From contig NZ_WIQU01000042.1 of NCBI RefSeq assembly GCF_015732285.1, positions 63,145 through 127,144 of the forward strand: DNA of 64,000 nt, read 5' to 3'. The notes below the pieces were generated by a model that searched no databases, had not been told where the DNA came from, and was given only the letters and a program-made list of their open reading frames with translations. Every line of letters starts with the position of its first letter. Positions within the stretch are counted from its first letter, which is position 1. The translations under genes were made by a program, and so were the position numbers. Source of the DNA: Pectinatus frisingensis (GTDB lineage: Bacteria > Bacillota > Negativicutes > Selenomonadales > Selenomonadaceae). Shown one piece after another: positions 1-8,593 of the stretch.

Positions 1-1050
1 GTCGGGATGGTTATTATGGAAATGGTCATGTTTTTGTGCCTCATTAGGATCTTTTGTGACATTTTCACCTAATATGGAATTAGTGATGACCGGAGCTTGA
101 TTAACAAGATCGGCACAGGCCTGATCGATAGCGACCGGGTCGAAAGAAGCCAGCATGCCAATATTGGGCACGATAGCGGCATCATTTTCGGCATGGCAGT
201 CACAGTTTGGTGATACATCAACAATGAGACTGACATGGAATTGCGGGCGGTCATGTAAAATAGCGCAGGCATATTCAGCCATTTTCAGATTAACCATTTT
301 GCCGGCATTCCAATTGGTGGGAATGATGGCATTGGTCGGACATACACCGATACAACGGCCGCAGCCAACACATTTGTCTTCATCAATATGACATTTTTTA
401 TTTTCGATCAACGGAGCAGCATAAGCACATGTTTTTCTGCACATACCACAGCCAATACATTTATCTTCTTCTACCTTAGGTTTGCCATCGCAGTGCATTT
501 CCATTTTACCGGCACGCGAGCCGCCACCCATGCCAATGTTTTTTATGGCACCACCGAAACCAGTCATTTCATGGCCTTTGAAATGGGTAAGTGTGATTAT
601 GACATCGGCATCCATCAAGGCATGGCCGATTTTGGCTTCTTTTACATATTCACCGTCAGGTACAGGTACGTGGGTTTCATCAGTACCTTTAAGACCATCG
701 GCAATAATATTCTGGCAGCCGGTTGACAGGGGACTGAACCCATTGATATTTGCGGTATCAAGGTGTTCAAGAGCATCTTTCCTTGTACCAACATAAAGTG
801 TATTGCAGTCGGTAAGAAATGGTTTGCCACCACATTTTTTTACAGCATCGGCAACTACTTTAGCGTAATTGGGGCGAAGAAATGATAAATTACCAAGCTC
901 ACCAAAATGAATTTTTATAGCGGCAAATTTATTTTGGAAATCAATGTTCTGGATACCTGCTTTAGTCAGCAGTTTATCCAGTTTTTGTAATAAATTGGGT
1001 TTACCCGGATAAACACGCATGTCGGTGAAATAAACTTTTGATTTTTCCAT
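1..1050 (-). CDS. DUF362-type protein with two 4Fe-4S clusters, 3' end outside window
   Basis: The frame is open from an ATG at 1050 to the window edge (350 codons, no stop), so the C-terminus lies outside. A GGAG site sits just upstream. The N-terminal half has the DUF362 fold signature (IKIHFGELGN, then SFLRP near residue 60, and a glycine-rich GGAIKNIGMGGGSRAGK stretch). Two ferredoxin motifs follow (CIGCGMCRKTC and CVGCGRCIGVCP), with a second DUF362-like segment after them. DUF362 proteins are abundant in anaerobes and mostly uncharacterised; an electron-transfer or metal-dependent redox role is inferred from the clusters. No signal peptide is seen, so it is probably cytoplasmic. It is separated from ahbD by about 125 bp. 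Confidence 0.88.
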   Translation of the reverse strand, partial: MEKSKVYFTDMRVYPGKPNLLQKLDKLLTKAGIQNIDFQNKFAAIKIHFGELGNLSFLRPNYAKVVADAVKKCGGKPFLTDCNTLYVGTRKDALEHLDTANINGFSPLSTGCQNIIADGLKGTDETHVPVPDGEYVKEAKIGHALMDADVIITLTHFKGHEMTGFGGAIKNIGMGGGSRAGKMEMHCDGKPKVEEDKCIGCGMCRKTCAYAAPLIENKKCHIDEDKCVGCGRCIGVCPTNAIIPTNWNAGKMVNLKMAEYACAILHDRPQFHVSLIVDVSPNCDCHAENDAAIVPNIGMLASFDPVAIDQACADLVNQAPVITNSILGENVTKDPNEAQKHDHFHNNHPD

Positions 1051-1174
1051 AAAATACTCCTTTTAAACGCCAATAATCATGTTAGTAATATATATTTATT
1101 ACTTTTTCTCTATGTTTTATATTATAACAATAAAATAATTATGTTTACAAGTGAGATTTCAGATATTGACAATA

Positions 1175-2173
1175 TTAATATTGTCCTTCGCGGCCGTGGT
1201 ATAGGCACCATGGTTCTTCGGCCATATAATCGCCATCGTGGTAGTAAGCGGCTCTTGCCCGACAACCACCGCAGGATTTTTTATATTCACATTTGCCGCA
1301 GCCGCCTTTGAAATTAAATGTTCGGAGTTTATTCAAGACGGGACTGTTTTTCCATATTTCATCAAAAGGGGTTTTTCGTACATCGCCTAATTCCATATTC
1401 AAATAAGCACAAGGTTGGACTTTACCACGCGGACTTATTATACAGTAAGAGTTTCCTGCCAGACAGCCACGGCGGAAGCGTGTTTTTACGCCCATTTGGG
1501 CAGCAATACGGACAAATTGCGGAGCACAGGTCGGCTTAAGTTCAATGTCCACTTCCTGCTGCTTTTTCATGATACGTGTCAGTACATCTTCATAAGAACG
1601 GGCCCTTAATGATTCGACTTCAATTGTTTTGGCGCGTCCCGTCGGTACGAGAAAGAAGAAGTGGTGTGCCACAGCTCCTTCCGCCACAGCAAAATCGGTT
1701 ATAGCTTCGATTTCATGTTGGTTCCAATCCATGACGGTAGTATGGATTTGAAAGGGCAGACCAACTTTGCGGCAGTTGCGCATGCCGCGGACGGCACCGT
1801 CCCAGCCGCCGGGGAATCTGCGGAATTTATCATGTTTTTCTTTATTCATAGAATCGAGTGAGATACCCATTCCCATGGCGCCGGCATTTTTTAATTTTTG
1901 AGCTAGTTGTTCAGTTAGAAGTGTTCCGTTAGTACCAAAGACTGAGCGTAAGCCGACATGGGTGGCATGAGCTACAAGCTCGACAATATCGGGGCGCAAT
2001 AACGGCTCTCCCCCGGAGAATATCATTATTTTAAAACCGGCTTTGGCTATTTGATCGAGCAGTGTTTTGGCTTCGCTGGTGTTTAGTTCTTCATCGGCCT
2101 TGCAGCCGGCATCGCGATAACAATGTTCGCAGTACATATTGCAGGCATTGGTGGTATTCCAAGAAATTATCAT
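1175..2173 (-). CDS. ahbD: AhbD/NirJ2-type radical SAM heme synthase
   Basis: 332 aa. The radical SAM motif is C11-x3-C15-x2-C18 in the N-terminal sequence WNTTNACNMYCEHC. The GGEP motif (FSGGEP) follows, and a C-terminal SPASM-like cysteine cluster (CGKCEYKKSCGGC) holds auxiliary Fe-S clusters. This matches the NirJ2/AhbD family, which decarboxylates the two propionates of iron-coproporphyrin III to give heme b in the siroheme-dependent pathway. AAGGAG precedes the ATG. It lies 64 bp downstream of ahbC on the same strand, an expected pairing. The family assignment is strong; the exact substrate is inferred from the pairing. Confidence 0.88.
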   Translation of the reverse strand: MIISWNTTNACNMYCEHCYRDAGCKADEELNTSEAKTLLDQIAKAGFKIMIFSGGEPLLRPDIVELVAHATHVGLRSVFGTNGTLLTEQLAQKLKNAGAMGMGISLDSMNKEKHDKFRRFPGGWDGAVRGMRNCRKVGLPFQIHTTVMDWNQHEIEAITDFAVAEGAVAHHFFFLVPTGRAKTIEVESLRARSYEDVLTRIMKKQQEVDIELKPTCAPQFVRIAAQMGVKTRFRRGCLAGNSYCIISPRGKVQPCAYLNMELGDVRKTPFDEIWKNSPVLNKLRTFNFKGGCGKCEYKKSCGGCRARAAYYHDGDYMAEEPWCLYHGREGQY

Positions 2174-2237
2174 TTATGTTCTCCTTACAGATACTATGTG
2201 ATATTAAAGACGGTTTTCCGGCACAGAACAATAATTG

Positions 2238-3416
2238 TCAATCGGCAGTAATTTCTTTATCTGTAAGATAACAGGATGGGTCATCACCCCAGAAATCATT
2301 ATTGCGGGCTTCTGCTCTGGTGCGGAAATTACCGTTGCAGACATTGAGAAATTGACAATGACGGCAGCGTCCTTTAAGTAAAGGTTTGCGATTTTTGAGA
2401 CCGGCCATTATCGGATGGGAAGTGTCCTGCCAGATATCACCAAATTTTCTTTCCCGTACATTACCAAAAGTGTAATATTGGGTAAATTGATCGGGATGTA
2501 CATAGCCCATTGGGTCAACTTCACCAAAGGCAATGCCGGAGCGGTTGCCGCCATTGTAGAAAGCGTATTTCTTTATCTGGGCAGCAAGCTGTTCGTTGCC
2601 CTCCCGCAGTGCTGTCAAGTACATATAAACACTGTCACAGTGGTTGTCTACAGTAAGGATCTCTTTTTTTAGCCCACGGCGTTCAAAGTCACGAGTACGT
2701 TTGATTATGATATCCATTGCCTGACGTGATTGCTCCGGCAGCACATCTTCGTCCATCATCTGGGTACCGCGACCGGAGTACACAAGATGATAAAAACAAA
2801 CCCGGTTGATATTTTCCCGTTCAATGAAGTCAAAAATATTTTCCAGTTCTTGCAGATTATGCTGATTTATGGTAAATCGCAATCCAACACGCTGGCCGAC
2901 GGCAACACAATTTTCTATTCCCTGCATAGCAGCAGCAAAAGCGCCATCCTTGCCGCGAAATTTATCATTCACATCTTTTAGCCCGTCAAGTGAAATGCCG
3001 ACATAACCAACGCCGATATCTTTGATACGCCGGGCATATTCACGGGTTATAAGTGTGCCATTGGTAGAAAGTGTCGGTCGGATATCTTTTTTTGCAGCGT
3101 AGTCCGCCAGCTGCAAAAAATCAGGACGAATCAGTGGTTCTCCACCAGAAAAAAGTAAGACGGGTACTTTGAAATCAGCTAAGTCATCAATGAATTTTAA
3201 TGCTTCAGTGGTATTTAATTCATTTTTGTATTTTTCTGCATTGGAATCCATATAACAATGACGGCATTTTAAGTTGCAGGTGCGGGTGCAGTTCCAGACT
3301 ACTACCGGTCCGGCTCCTTCGTGAACACCATTTTTGGCATCACGGGCATTTTTGGTGTAACGCAGGCTGTCGCCAAAGTAATCAGTGGCAAATAATAATT
3401 TTGTAACGCTAATCAT
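2238..3416 (-). CDS. ahbC: AhbC/NirJ1-type radical SAM protein (12,18-didecarboxysiroheme deacetylase type)
   Basis: 392 aa from the ATG at 3416 (MISVTKLLF), which has an AGGAG site. An in-frame start 30 nt upstream is less well placed. The radical SAM motif is C47-x3-C51-x2-C54, followed by FSGGEP. A C-terminal Cys cluster (CRHCQFLNVCNG) and a closing GDDPSCY are typical of NirJ1/AhbC. The family removes the acetate side chains of 12,18-didecarboxysiroheme to make Fe-coproporphyrin III. ahbD follows. ahbA/ahbB and the siroheme genes are not in the window. The promoter and the 33-bp palindrome upstream suggest dedicated repression. Confidence 0.88.
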   Translation of the reverse strand: MISVTKLLFATDYFGDSLRYTKNARDAKNGVHEGAGPVVVWNCTRTCNLKCRHCYMDSNAEKYKNELNTTEALKFIDDLADFKVPVLLFSGGEPLIRPDFLQLADYAAKKDIRPTLSTNGTLITREYARRIKDIGVGYVGISLDGLKDVNDKFRGKDGAFAAAMQGIENCVAVGQRVGLRFTINQHNLQELENIFDFIERENINRVCFYHLVYSGRGTQMMDEDVLPEQSRQAMDIIIKRTRDFERRGLKKEILTVDNHCDSVYMYLTALREGNEQLAAQIKKYAFYNGGNRSGIAFGEVDPMGYVHPDQFTQYYTFGNVRERKFGDIWQDTSHPIMAGLKNRKPLLKGRCRHCQFLNVCNGNFRTRAEARNNDFWGDDPSCYLTDKEITAD

Positions 3417-3441
3417 AAAGTATAATCTCCTATATATTATC

Positions 3442-3474
3442 ATCATAAATATGAATTGTATTCATATTTATGAT
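3442..3474. promoter_or_regulatory. 33-bp perfect palindrome, candidate ahbC operator
   Basis: Two 15-bp arms are perfectly inverted around a 3-nt centre (tgt). The left arm is 3442-3456 and the right arm 3460-3474, with core TCATAAATATGA. It is AT-rich with no T-run, so it is unlike a terminator. It covers the -10 region and transcription start of the predicted ahbC promoter, the usual position of a repressor operator. The regulator is not identifiable from sequence. Confidence 0.7.
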
Positions 3475-3498
3475 AGCAGTAAGAGCCGTAAAAATCAA
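3470..3498 (-). promoter_or_regulatory. Predicted sigma-A promoter of ahbC-ahbD
   Basis: On the minus strand: -35 TTGATT (3493-3498), 17-nt spacer, -10 TATCAT (3470-3475). The -10 overlaps the 33-bp palindrome by five bases. Confidence 0.6.
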
Positions 3499-3531
3499 TC
3501 CTGAAAAATAAATCATGGTATATAAATACTA

Positions 3532-4548
3532 CTAAGTATTTATATCGGTTAGTTCAAGATATGGAACGGCATTGAGTCTCATATCGGCGTATTTACCATG
3601 TAATGATTGATAATAACCACGACAGGCAATCATAGCTGCATTGTCGGTGCAAAGAATTTTGTCGGGGAAATAAAATTTGCAGTCGTGTTCACGGCAGCCT
3701 GCTGTGAGTTTTTGTTCCAACAGGCTGTTAGCAGCTACTCCACCGGCTAACACGATGGATTTCATATGTGCGGCGTGCGCTGCTGCAATTGTTTTATATA
3801 CTAGTACGTCAATGACTGTCTGTTGGAAAGAAGCAGCAACATCGGCTTTATTTATTGATTGCTTTTTTTGTTCGGCATTATGAATATAGTTGATGACTGC
3901 TGATTTTAGTCCGCTGAAACTGAATTCATAGTTTTGTTTGTCCATTAATGCATGAGGAAAGTTAATAGCAGAGGGATTACCGGTCTTGGCAAGTTTGTCG
4001 ATTTGCGGACCGCCCGGATAGGGAAGCCCCAATAGCCGGGCAACTTTGTCAAATGCTTCACCGGCAGCGTCATCACGTGTTTGTCCAATTAAAGAAAAAG
4101 AATTAAAATCTTTCATGTTTACGAGTGCTGTGTGTCCACCGGATACTACAAGAGCTATGAAGGGCGGCTGCAGTTCAGGGTGTGACAAAAAATTAGCAAA
4201 TATATGACCTTCCAGATGATTTACGGCAAGCAGAGGAATGCCAAGAGAAAAGGCCAATGCTTTAGCCGCCGATACACCGACAAGGAGAGCTCCGACCAGC
4301 CCCGGGCCATAGGCAACGGCTATTTGATCAATGTCGGATAATTGCACTTGGGCTTTTTTTAAAGCTTCATCGAGTACCGGCATGATATTTATGATATGTT
4401 TGCGTGATGCTATTTCTGGTACGACACCGCCAAACTTTTGATGTATTGGAATCTGAGTGGAAATGATATTGGATAAAATTTTGCGGCCATCTTCAAGTAT
4501 GGCTATAGATGTTTCATCACAGCTTGATTCTATTCCTAAAGTGAGCAT
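3532..4548 (-). CDS. tsaD: tRNA N6-adenosine threonylcarbamoyltransferase TsaD
   Basis: 338 aa from the ATG at 4548 with an AGGAGG site. The longer in-frame reading (to 4596) runs into a repeat element and is rejected. TsaD transfers the threonylcarbamoyl group to A37 of ANN-decoding tRNAs (t6A), working with TsaB and TsaE, which are not in this window. The family start GIESSCDET is at residues 5-13. The metal-binding HxxxH is H111-x3-H115, the ASKH-fold glycine motifs GPGLVGALLVG and VSGGHT are intact, and length is normal. It appears to be a single gene; its upstream region is occupied by the short repeat element. Confidence 0.97.
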   Translation of the reverse strand: MLTLGIESSCDETSIAILEDGRKILSNIISTQIPIHQKFGGVVPEIASRKHIINIMPVLDEALKKAQVQLSDIDQIAVAYGPGLVGALLVGVSAAKALAFSLGIPLLAVNHLEGHIFANFLSHPELQPPFIALVVSGGHTALVNMKDFNSFSLIGQTRDDAAGEAFDKVARLLGLPYPGGPQIDKLAKTGNPSAINFPHALMDKQNYEFSFSGLKSAVINYIHNAEQKKQSINKADVAASFQQTVIDVLVYKTIAAAHAAHMKSIVLAGGVAANSLLEQKLTAGCREHDCKFYFPDKILCTDNAAMIACRGYYQSLHGKYADMRLNAVPYLELTDINT

Positions 4549-4565
4549 AATTCCTCCTAAAACAA

Positions 4566-4680
4566 ATGAAGGATCGCCGCACGTAATCATTTCCATTCAT
4601 AAATATGCAATATTCGGCTCTTGGAAGGGTGGCTGATTGCAGCTTTATGAGGTCAATGCCGTTCGTGTGACAGACCCAAC
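4566..4680. repeat. Short dispersed repeat, copy A
   Basis: Shares two long blocks with 44948-45083: TTCATAAATATGCAA (4596-4610 here) and TTTATGAGGTCAATGC (about 4644-4659). The outer ends are also similar: GTGTGACAGACCC at the right, and at the left a weaker match to the AAAGGACTGTCACAC end of copy B. The central region differs between copies and is shorter here. Its left end abuts the tsaD ribosome-binding site, so it forms the tsaD upstream region. It is probably a miniature inverted-repeat or REP-like element. Confidence 0.6.
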
Positions 4681-4697
4681 AAAAAGTATTTCATTAA

Positions 4698-5636
4698 TTA
4701 TAATATATCTGTGCAATTTTGTATAATTTTTTCAAAACAGATATGATAAACATTACGCATGGCATCCTGAGTACCGGCGCCAATATGCGGTGTGGCAATG
4801 ACGTTGGGCAGTTCAAGAAGTTGGTTGGCGGCATCAAAAGGTTCTTTTGACCAGACATCAATTCCGGCACCCAGAAAACGACCGTTTTTCATTTCGGTAT
4901 ACAGAGCGGTTTCGTTGATGACCCCACCTCTGCCAACATTCACCAGGACAGCAGTATCTTTCATTAATTTTAATTGGTCGGTGTCTATGAAATTTGTTGT
5001 CTGTTTAGTCAGCGGCAGATGGATGCTGACAATGTCAGAAGTTTGCAGCAACTTGTTTAATGGTGCGTATGTGACAGCGTATGTATTTTCAATGTCATCG
5101 GTCTGACGGGTACGATTGTAGTAAATGACATTGGCACCAAAGGCATTGGCAAGTTGTGCGGTACGTTTGCCAATGTTGCCAAAACCGATAATGCCATAGG
5201 TTTTACCCTTGATATCAAATGAAGTATCACGGTACTGCCACATACCCCATTGTCTTGTTTGGCTCATAGTTTCCAGTGGTATAATATGACGATAAATATC
5301 CAGGATAAAAGCAATAGTCAGCTCAGCAACACTTTCAGCATTGCCACCGGGAACATTATCTACTATTATTCCCAGTTTTTTAGCGGCAGCTTTATCAATA
5401 TTATCGGTACCAACACCTGTTTTTTGCACTGTCTTCAACTTGATCGCTTGTTTCATTAAAGCAGCGTCGACAATATAAGTAGCAGTCAACAGGGCATCTG
5501 CACGTTTTATATACTCTTCCTGCTGTATGGTAGATAATTTGCTCCAAAAAAATATTTGTATATTTTTAGGTACTGCGGCACGAATAAGATTTTCTGTATT
5601 GGAATCGATTTTATCTAAAAAAATACAGGTAAACAC
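4698..5636 (-). CDS. D-isomer-specific 2-hydroxyacid dehydrogenase family protein
   Basis: 312 aa, GTG start with a GGGGGG-containing site upstream. The NAD-binding Rossmann motif GFGNIG is at residues 151-156. The catalytic set is Arg236 (NVGRGG), Glu265 (SKEP) and His284 (PHIGA). This is the phosphoglycerate/hydroxypyruvate/D-lactate dehydrogenase superfamily. At 312 aa it lacks the ACT domain of long SerA proteins, so the substrate cannot be fixed: a 2-ketoacid reductase is likely, and a short SerA is possible. It is divergent from cstA across about 200 bp. Confidence 0.9.
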   Translation of the reverse strand: MFTCIFLDKIDSNTENLIRAAVPKNIQIFFWSKLSTIQQEEYIKRADALLTATYIVDAALMKQAIKLKTVQKTGVGTDNIDKAAAKKLGIIVDNVPGGNAESVAELTIAFILDIYRHIIPLETMSQTRQWGMWQYRDTSFDIKGKTYGIIGFGNIGKRTAQLANAFGANVIYYNRTRQTDDIENTYAVTYAPLNKLLQTSDIVSIHLPLTKQTTNFIDTDQLKLMKDTAVLVNVGRGGVINETALYTEMKNGRFLGAGIDVWSKEPFDAANQLLELPNVIATPHIGAGTQDAMRNVYHICFEKIIQNCTDIL

Positions 5637-5663
5637 ACAAATCCCCCCATTTAATTTTACATT

Positions 5664-5692
5664 ATTATATAATTCTTTATTTATTAGGTAAA
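5664..5692 (-). promoter_or_regulatory. Predicted promoter of the 2-hydroxyacid dehydrogenase gene
   Basis: Minus strand: -35 TTTACC (5687-5692), 17-nt spacer, -10 TATAAT (5664-5669), about 30 nt before the GTG start. Confidence 0.55.
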
Positions 5693-5730
5693 CACTTTTT
5701 TATTTATAAATTGTCATAATTTACCGTAAA

Positions 5731-5751
5731 AGGATAATTATTAATTATCCT
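5731..5751. promoter_or_regulatory. 21-bp perfect palindrome between divergent promoters
   Basis: Ten-base arms (AGGATAATTA and its complement) are inverted around one T. The site lies between the dehydrogenase promoter (minus) and the likely cstA promoter (plus), a position suited to a regulator acting on both. GATAAT/ATTATC half-sites recall Fur-family boxes, but the spacing is not canonical, so no regulator is assigned. Confidence 0.5.
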
Positions 5752-5781
5752 ATAATAACCGACATAATATTTACATTATTA

Positions 5782-5810
5782 TTGATAATTTAGAATTTTT
5801 GTGATAAATT
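5782..5810 (+). promoter_or_regulatory. Possible cstA promoter
   Basis: -35 TTGATA (5782-5787), 17-nt spacer, -10 TAAATT (5805-5810), 30 bp before the cstA ATG. The -10 is weak. Confidence 0.35.
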
Positions 5811-5840
5811 AATAGTATCTTATCAAGGGAGGGTGTTTTA

Positions 5841-7685
5841 ATGAATGGTGTCTATCTTGTTATTATTACAGCTTGTTTTCTTATGCTGGCATATCGTTTT
5901 TATGGAGCATTTATTGCAGCAAAGGTCTTAACTCTTAATGAGTTTAGGACACCGCCGTCAATTCGTCTTGAAGATGGTCATGATTATGTTCCTACTAATA
6001 AATGGGTGGTGTTTGGTCATCATTTTGCGGCCATCGCCGGTGCAGGACCATTAGTTGGTCCGGTTATAGCTGCTCAATTTGGTTATCTGCCGGGAGCATT
6101 GTGGATTTTGCTCGGGTCAGTTTTTGCCGGAGCTGTTCATGATATGGTAATATTACTGGCTTCAGTGCGGCATAATGGAAAATCTATAGCTGAAATAGCT
6201 AAGGCGGAAATCAGTAAATTGGCTGGAACCAGCGCTTTGTGGGCTACGCTGTTTTTGTTGATCATTACCGAGGCTGGAATGGCTGTTGTTGTTGCTAACT
6301 CTTTATTTAATAGTCCATGGGGAACATTTACTGTCGGATCTACTATTCCCATTGCTATTTTTATTGGAATTTATATTAAATATTTACGTCCTGGTAAAAT
6401 AAAAGAAGCGACGATTCTGGGGGTAACTTTGATACTGCTGGCTGTTGGATTAGGCCCATATATACGGGATTCGGCAACATTGGCACCATTTTTTACCTTT
6501 AGTGTCGTACAGATAGAAATTGGGATTGCAATTTATGGTTTTTTTGCGTCAGTACTGCCGGTGTGGTTGTTATTGGCACCGCGTGATTATCTTAGCACTT
6601 ATATGAAAATAGGTACAATAGCTGCACTGGCTATTGGTATCCTTATAGTGGCACCGGCTATTCGGATGCCGGCTACATCACCGTTTCTTTGGGGCGGTGG
6701 TCCTGTGATAAAAGGATCGGTTATTCCCTTTGTCTTTATTACGATTGCCTGTGGTGCATTATCGGGTTTCCACAGTATCATAGCCACTGGTACGACGCCA
6801 AAAATGCTGACTAATGAACGGCAGATACTGCCGATTGGCTATGGGGCAATGCTTACTGAAGCTTTCATTTCAATGATGGCTTTGATTGCAGCCACCAGTC
6901 TGCATCCATCAGATTATTTTGCGATAAATTCCACGCAGCAGGCATTTAATGCCTTGGGGATACATGTACAGGATCTGCCGATGCTGTCGAATATGGTCGG
7001 TGAAAATCTCATGCACAGACCAGGCGGGGCAGTATCATTGGCTGTAGGGATGGCTGATGTTTTTTCTAAGATTCCCTTTATGGATCAGTTTATGGGTTTT
7101 TGGTATCATTTTTGTATTATGTTTGAAGCTTTATTCATATTAACCTTGATTGATGCCGGCTCGCGTGTCGGCCGTTATCTGCTGCAGGAACTTTTAGGCA
7201 GAGTGTATAAACCGTTTGGTAATACCGAATGGTGGCCGGGTATTATTATCTGCAGTGCAACGATAAGTTTATGCTGGGGTTATTTGGTATTGCAGGGTAA
7301 TATCGGGGAAATATGGCCGTTGTTTGGTGTATCAAATCAGCTTTTAGGTACAATTACTCTGGCTATTGGTACGTCATATATATATCGTACCGGACGGGGC
7401 CGTTACGTATGGGTGACGATGATACCATGTTTATTTATGGCAGTGATTACTTATTATGCCGACTATCTTAATATTTTTGATAGTTATATTCCCAGTGGTA
7501 AATGGCTGCTTGTAGCAATAAGTGCTATTATGTTTGTGCTTGTGACGTTGGTTATGATTGAATCGGTCCGCAGCTGGCTGCGTTATGCCAAGACTGTACC
7601 ACAGGACTATAGGACAAGAGAAGAGATAGAGGCTGAAACAAAAGCTGAATTAGAAAAAGAAGGCCGGCCTTTGCCGATAGAATAA
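5841..7685 (+). CDS. cstA: CstA family carbon-starvation / peptide or pyruvate transporter
   Basis: 614 aa with an AGGGAGGG site before the ATG. Many hydrophobic segments run throughout. The N-terminal block WVVFGHHFAAIAGAGPLVGP and the SGFHS...GTTPKML region are hallmarks of CstA. E. coli homologues transport peptides or pyruvate (CstA, BtsT); the substrate here is inferred only. It is an inner-membrane protein with a charged, Glu/Lys-rich C-terminal tail. It is a single gene, divergent from the 2-hydroxyacid dehydrogenase and closed by a strong bidirectional terminator, which suits separate regulation of a nutrient-scavenging transporter. Confidence 0.95.
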   Translation: MNGVYLVIITACFLMLAYRFYGAFIAAKVLTLNEFRTPPSIRLEDGHDYVPTNKWVVFGHHFAAIAGAGPLVGPVIAAQFGYLPGALWILLGSVFAGAVHDMVILLASVRHNGKSIAEIAKAEISKLAGTSALWATLFLLIITEAGMAVVVANSLFNSPWGTFTVGSTIPIAIFIGIYIKYLRPGKIKEATILGVTLILLAVGLGPYIRDSATLAPFFTFSVVQIEIGIAIYGFFASVLPVWLLLAPRDYLSTYMKIGTIAALAIGILIVAPAIRMPATSPFLWGGGPVIKGSVIPFVFITIACGALSGFHSIIATGTTPKMLTNERQILPIGYGAMLTEAFISMMALIAATSLHPSDYFAINSTQQAFNALGIHVQDLPMLSNMVGENLMHRPGGAVSLAVGMADVFSKIPFMDQFMGFWYHFCIMFEALFILTLIDAGSRVGRYLLQELLGRVYKPFGNTEWWPGIIICSATISLCWGYLVLQGNIGEIWPLFGVSNQLLGTITLAIGTSYIYRTGRGRYVWVTMIPCLFMAVITYYADYLNIFDSYIPSGKWLLVAISAIMFVLVTLVMIESVRSWLRYAKTVPQDYRTREEIEAETKAELEKEGRPLPIE

Positions 7686-7735
7686 AAGCTTATATTAAAA
7701 AATGGGTTTTTGGTTAAACTGGCTAATATTTAACT

Positions 7736-7773
7736 GAAACAAAAAACCGGCTGATCAGCCGGTTTTTTGTTTC
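7736..7773. terminator. Bidirectional terminator between cstA and gpmA
   Basis: A 38-nt perfect palindrome with core ACCGGCTGATCAGCCGGT, flanked by A-run and T-run, so it terminates on both strands between the convergent genes cstA and gpmA. Confidence 0.92.
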
Positions 7774-7794
7774 AAAAATAAGTAAGATTGCAGA

Positions 7795-8535
7795 TTATGC
7801 CTTTCCCTGTGAGGCAACGCTGTTGATTTTTGCCTGAATGGCAGCGGCATCACCAAGATAATATTTATTGGTGACACTCCAATTGTCATCAAATTCGTAT
7901 ACTAAGGGAACACCGGTTGGTATATTTACATTGACGATTTCCTCGGAAGAAAGTCCGTCGAGCATTTTCACCAGGGCACGCAATGAATTGCCGTGGGCAG
8001 CAATAATGACGCGTTTACCGGCTTTCATATCTTGCAGTATATGTTCTTGATAATAAGGTACGACGCGGGCAATGGTATCTTTTAAACTTTCACTGAGGGG
8101 AAGCTCATTTTTTATAACATTTTTGTAGGCAGGCAGTAAGGCAGGATTGCGTTTGTCGGTTTGGGATAAAAGCGGTGGGCAGACATCAAAGGAACGGCGC
8201 CATATTTTTACTTGTTCTTCACCATATTTTACAGCAGTTTCTGATTTGTTGAGACCCTGTAAAGCTCCATAGTGGCGCTCATTGAGTTTCCAGGTTTTTA
8301 TCACGGGCAGCCATACTCTGTCAAGTTCACTTAAAATGATGTCAAGTGTGTGGATAGCACGCTTAAGATAGGAGGTATAGCATATGTCAAAATCAAAGCC
8401 TTTTTCTTTAAGAGCATTTCCGGCCGTGTGCGCTTCATTTCTACCTTTTTCTGTCAGATCGACATCTGTCCAACCGGTAAATAGATTTTTTTGATTCCAT
8501 TCACTTTCACCATGTCTTATTAATACTAATTTCAT
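7795..8535 (-). CDS. gpmA: 2,3-bisphosphoglycerate-dependent phosphoglycerate mutase
   Basis: 246 aa from the ATG at 8535 with an AGAGGTG site. The family start [14 protein letters not shown] carries the catalytic His8 in the RHGE motif, and the second-half [10 protein letters not shown] contains the other active-site His. It interconverts 3- and 2-phosphoglycerate in glycolysis/gluconeogenesis and is cytoplasmic. The reading frame stays open 44 codons upstream to a start at 8667 through the leader, but homology fixes the start at 8535. The leader carries an intrinsic terminator, so expression may be controlled by attenuation. Confidence 0.96.
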   Translation of the reverse strand: MKLVLIRHGESEWNQKNLFTGWTDVDLTEKGRNEAHTAGNALKEKGFDFDICYTSYLKRAIHTLDIILSELDRVWLPVIKTWKLNERHYGALQGLNKSETAVKYGEEQVKIWRRSFDVCPPLLSQTDKRNPALLPAYKNVIKNELPLSESLKDTIARVVPYYQEHILQDMKAGKRVIIAAHGNSLRALVKMLDGLSSEEIVNVNIPTGVPLVYEFDDNWSVTNKYYLGDAAAIQAKINSVASQGKA

Positions 8536-8593
8536 TTGATACACCTCTTTTAAAAATATCGTAAGTCGCGAATAACAGGCAGTAAAATATGAA

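Noticed and set aside
4549-4596. N-terminal extension of tsaD
   Set aside because: It runs into the repeat element; the ATG at 4548 has a strong site.
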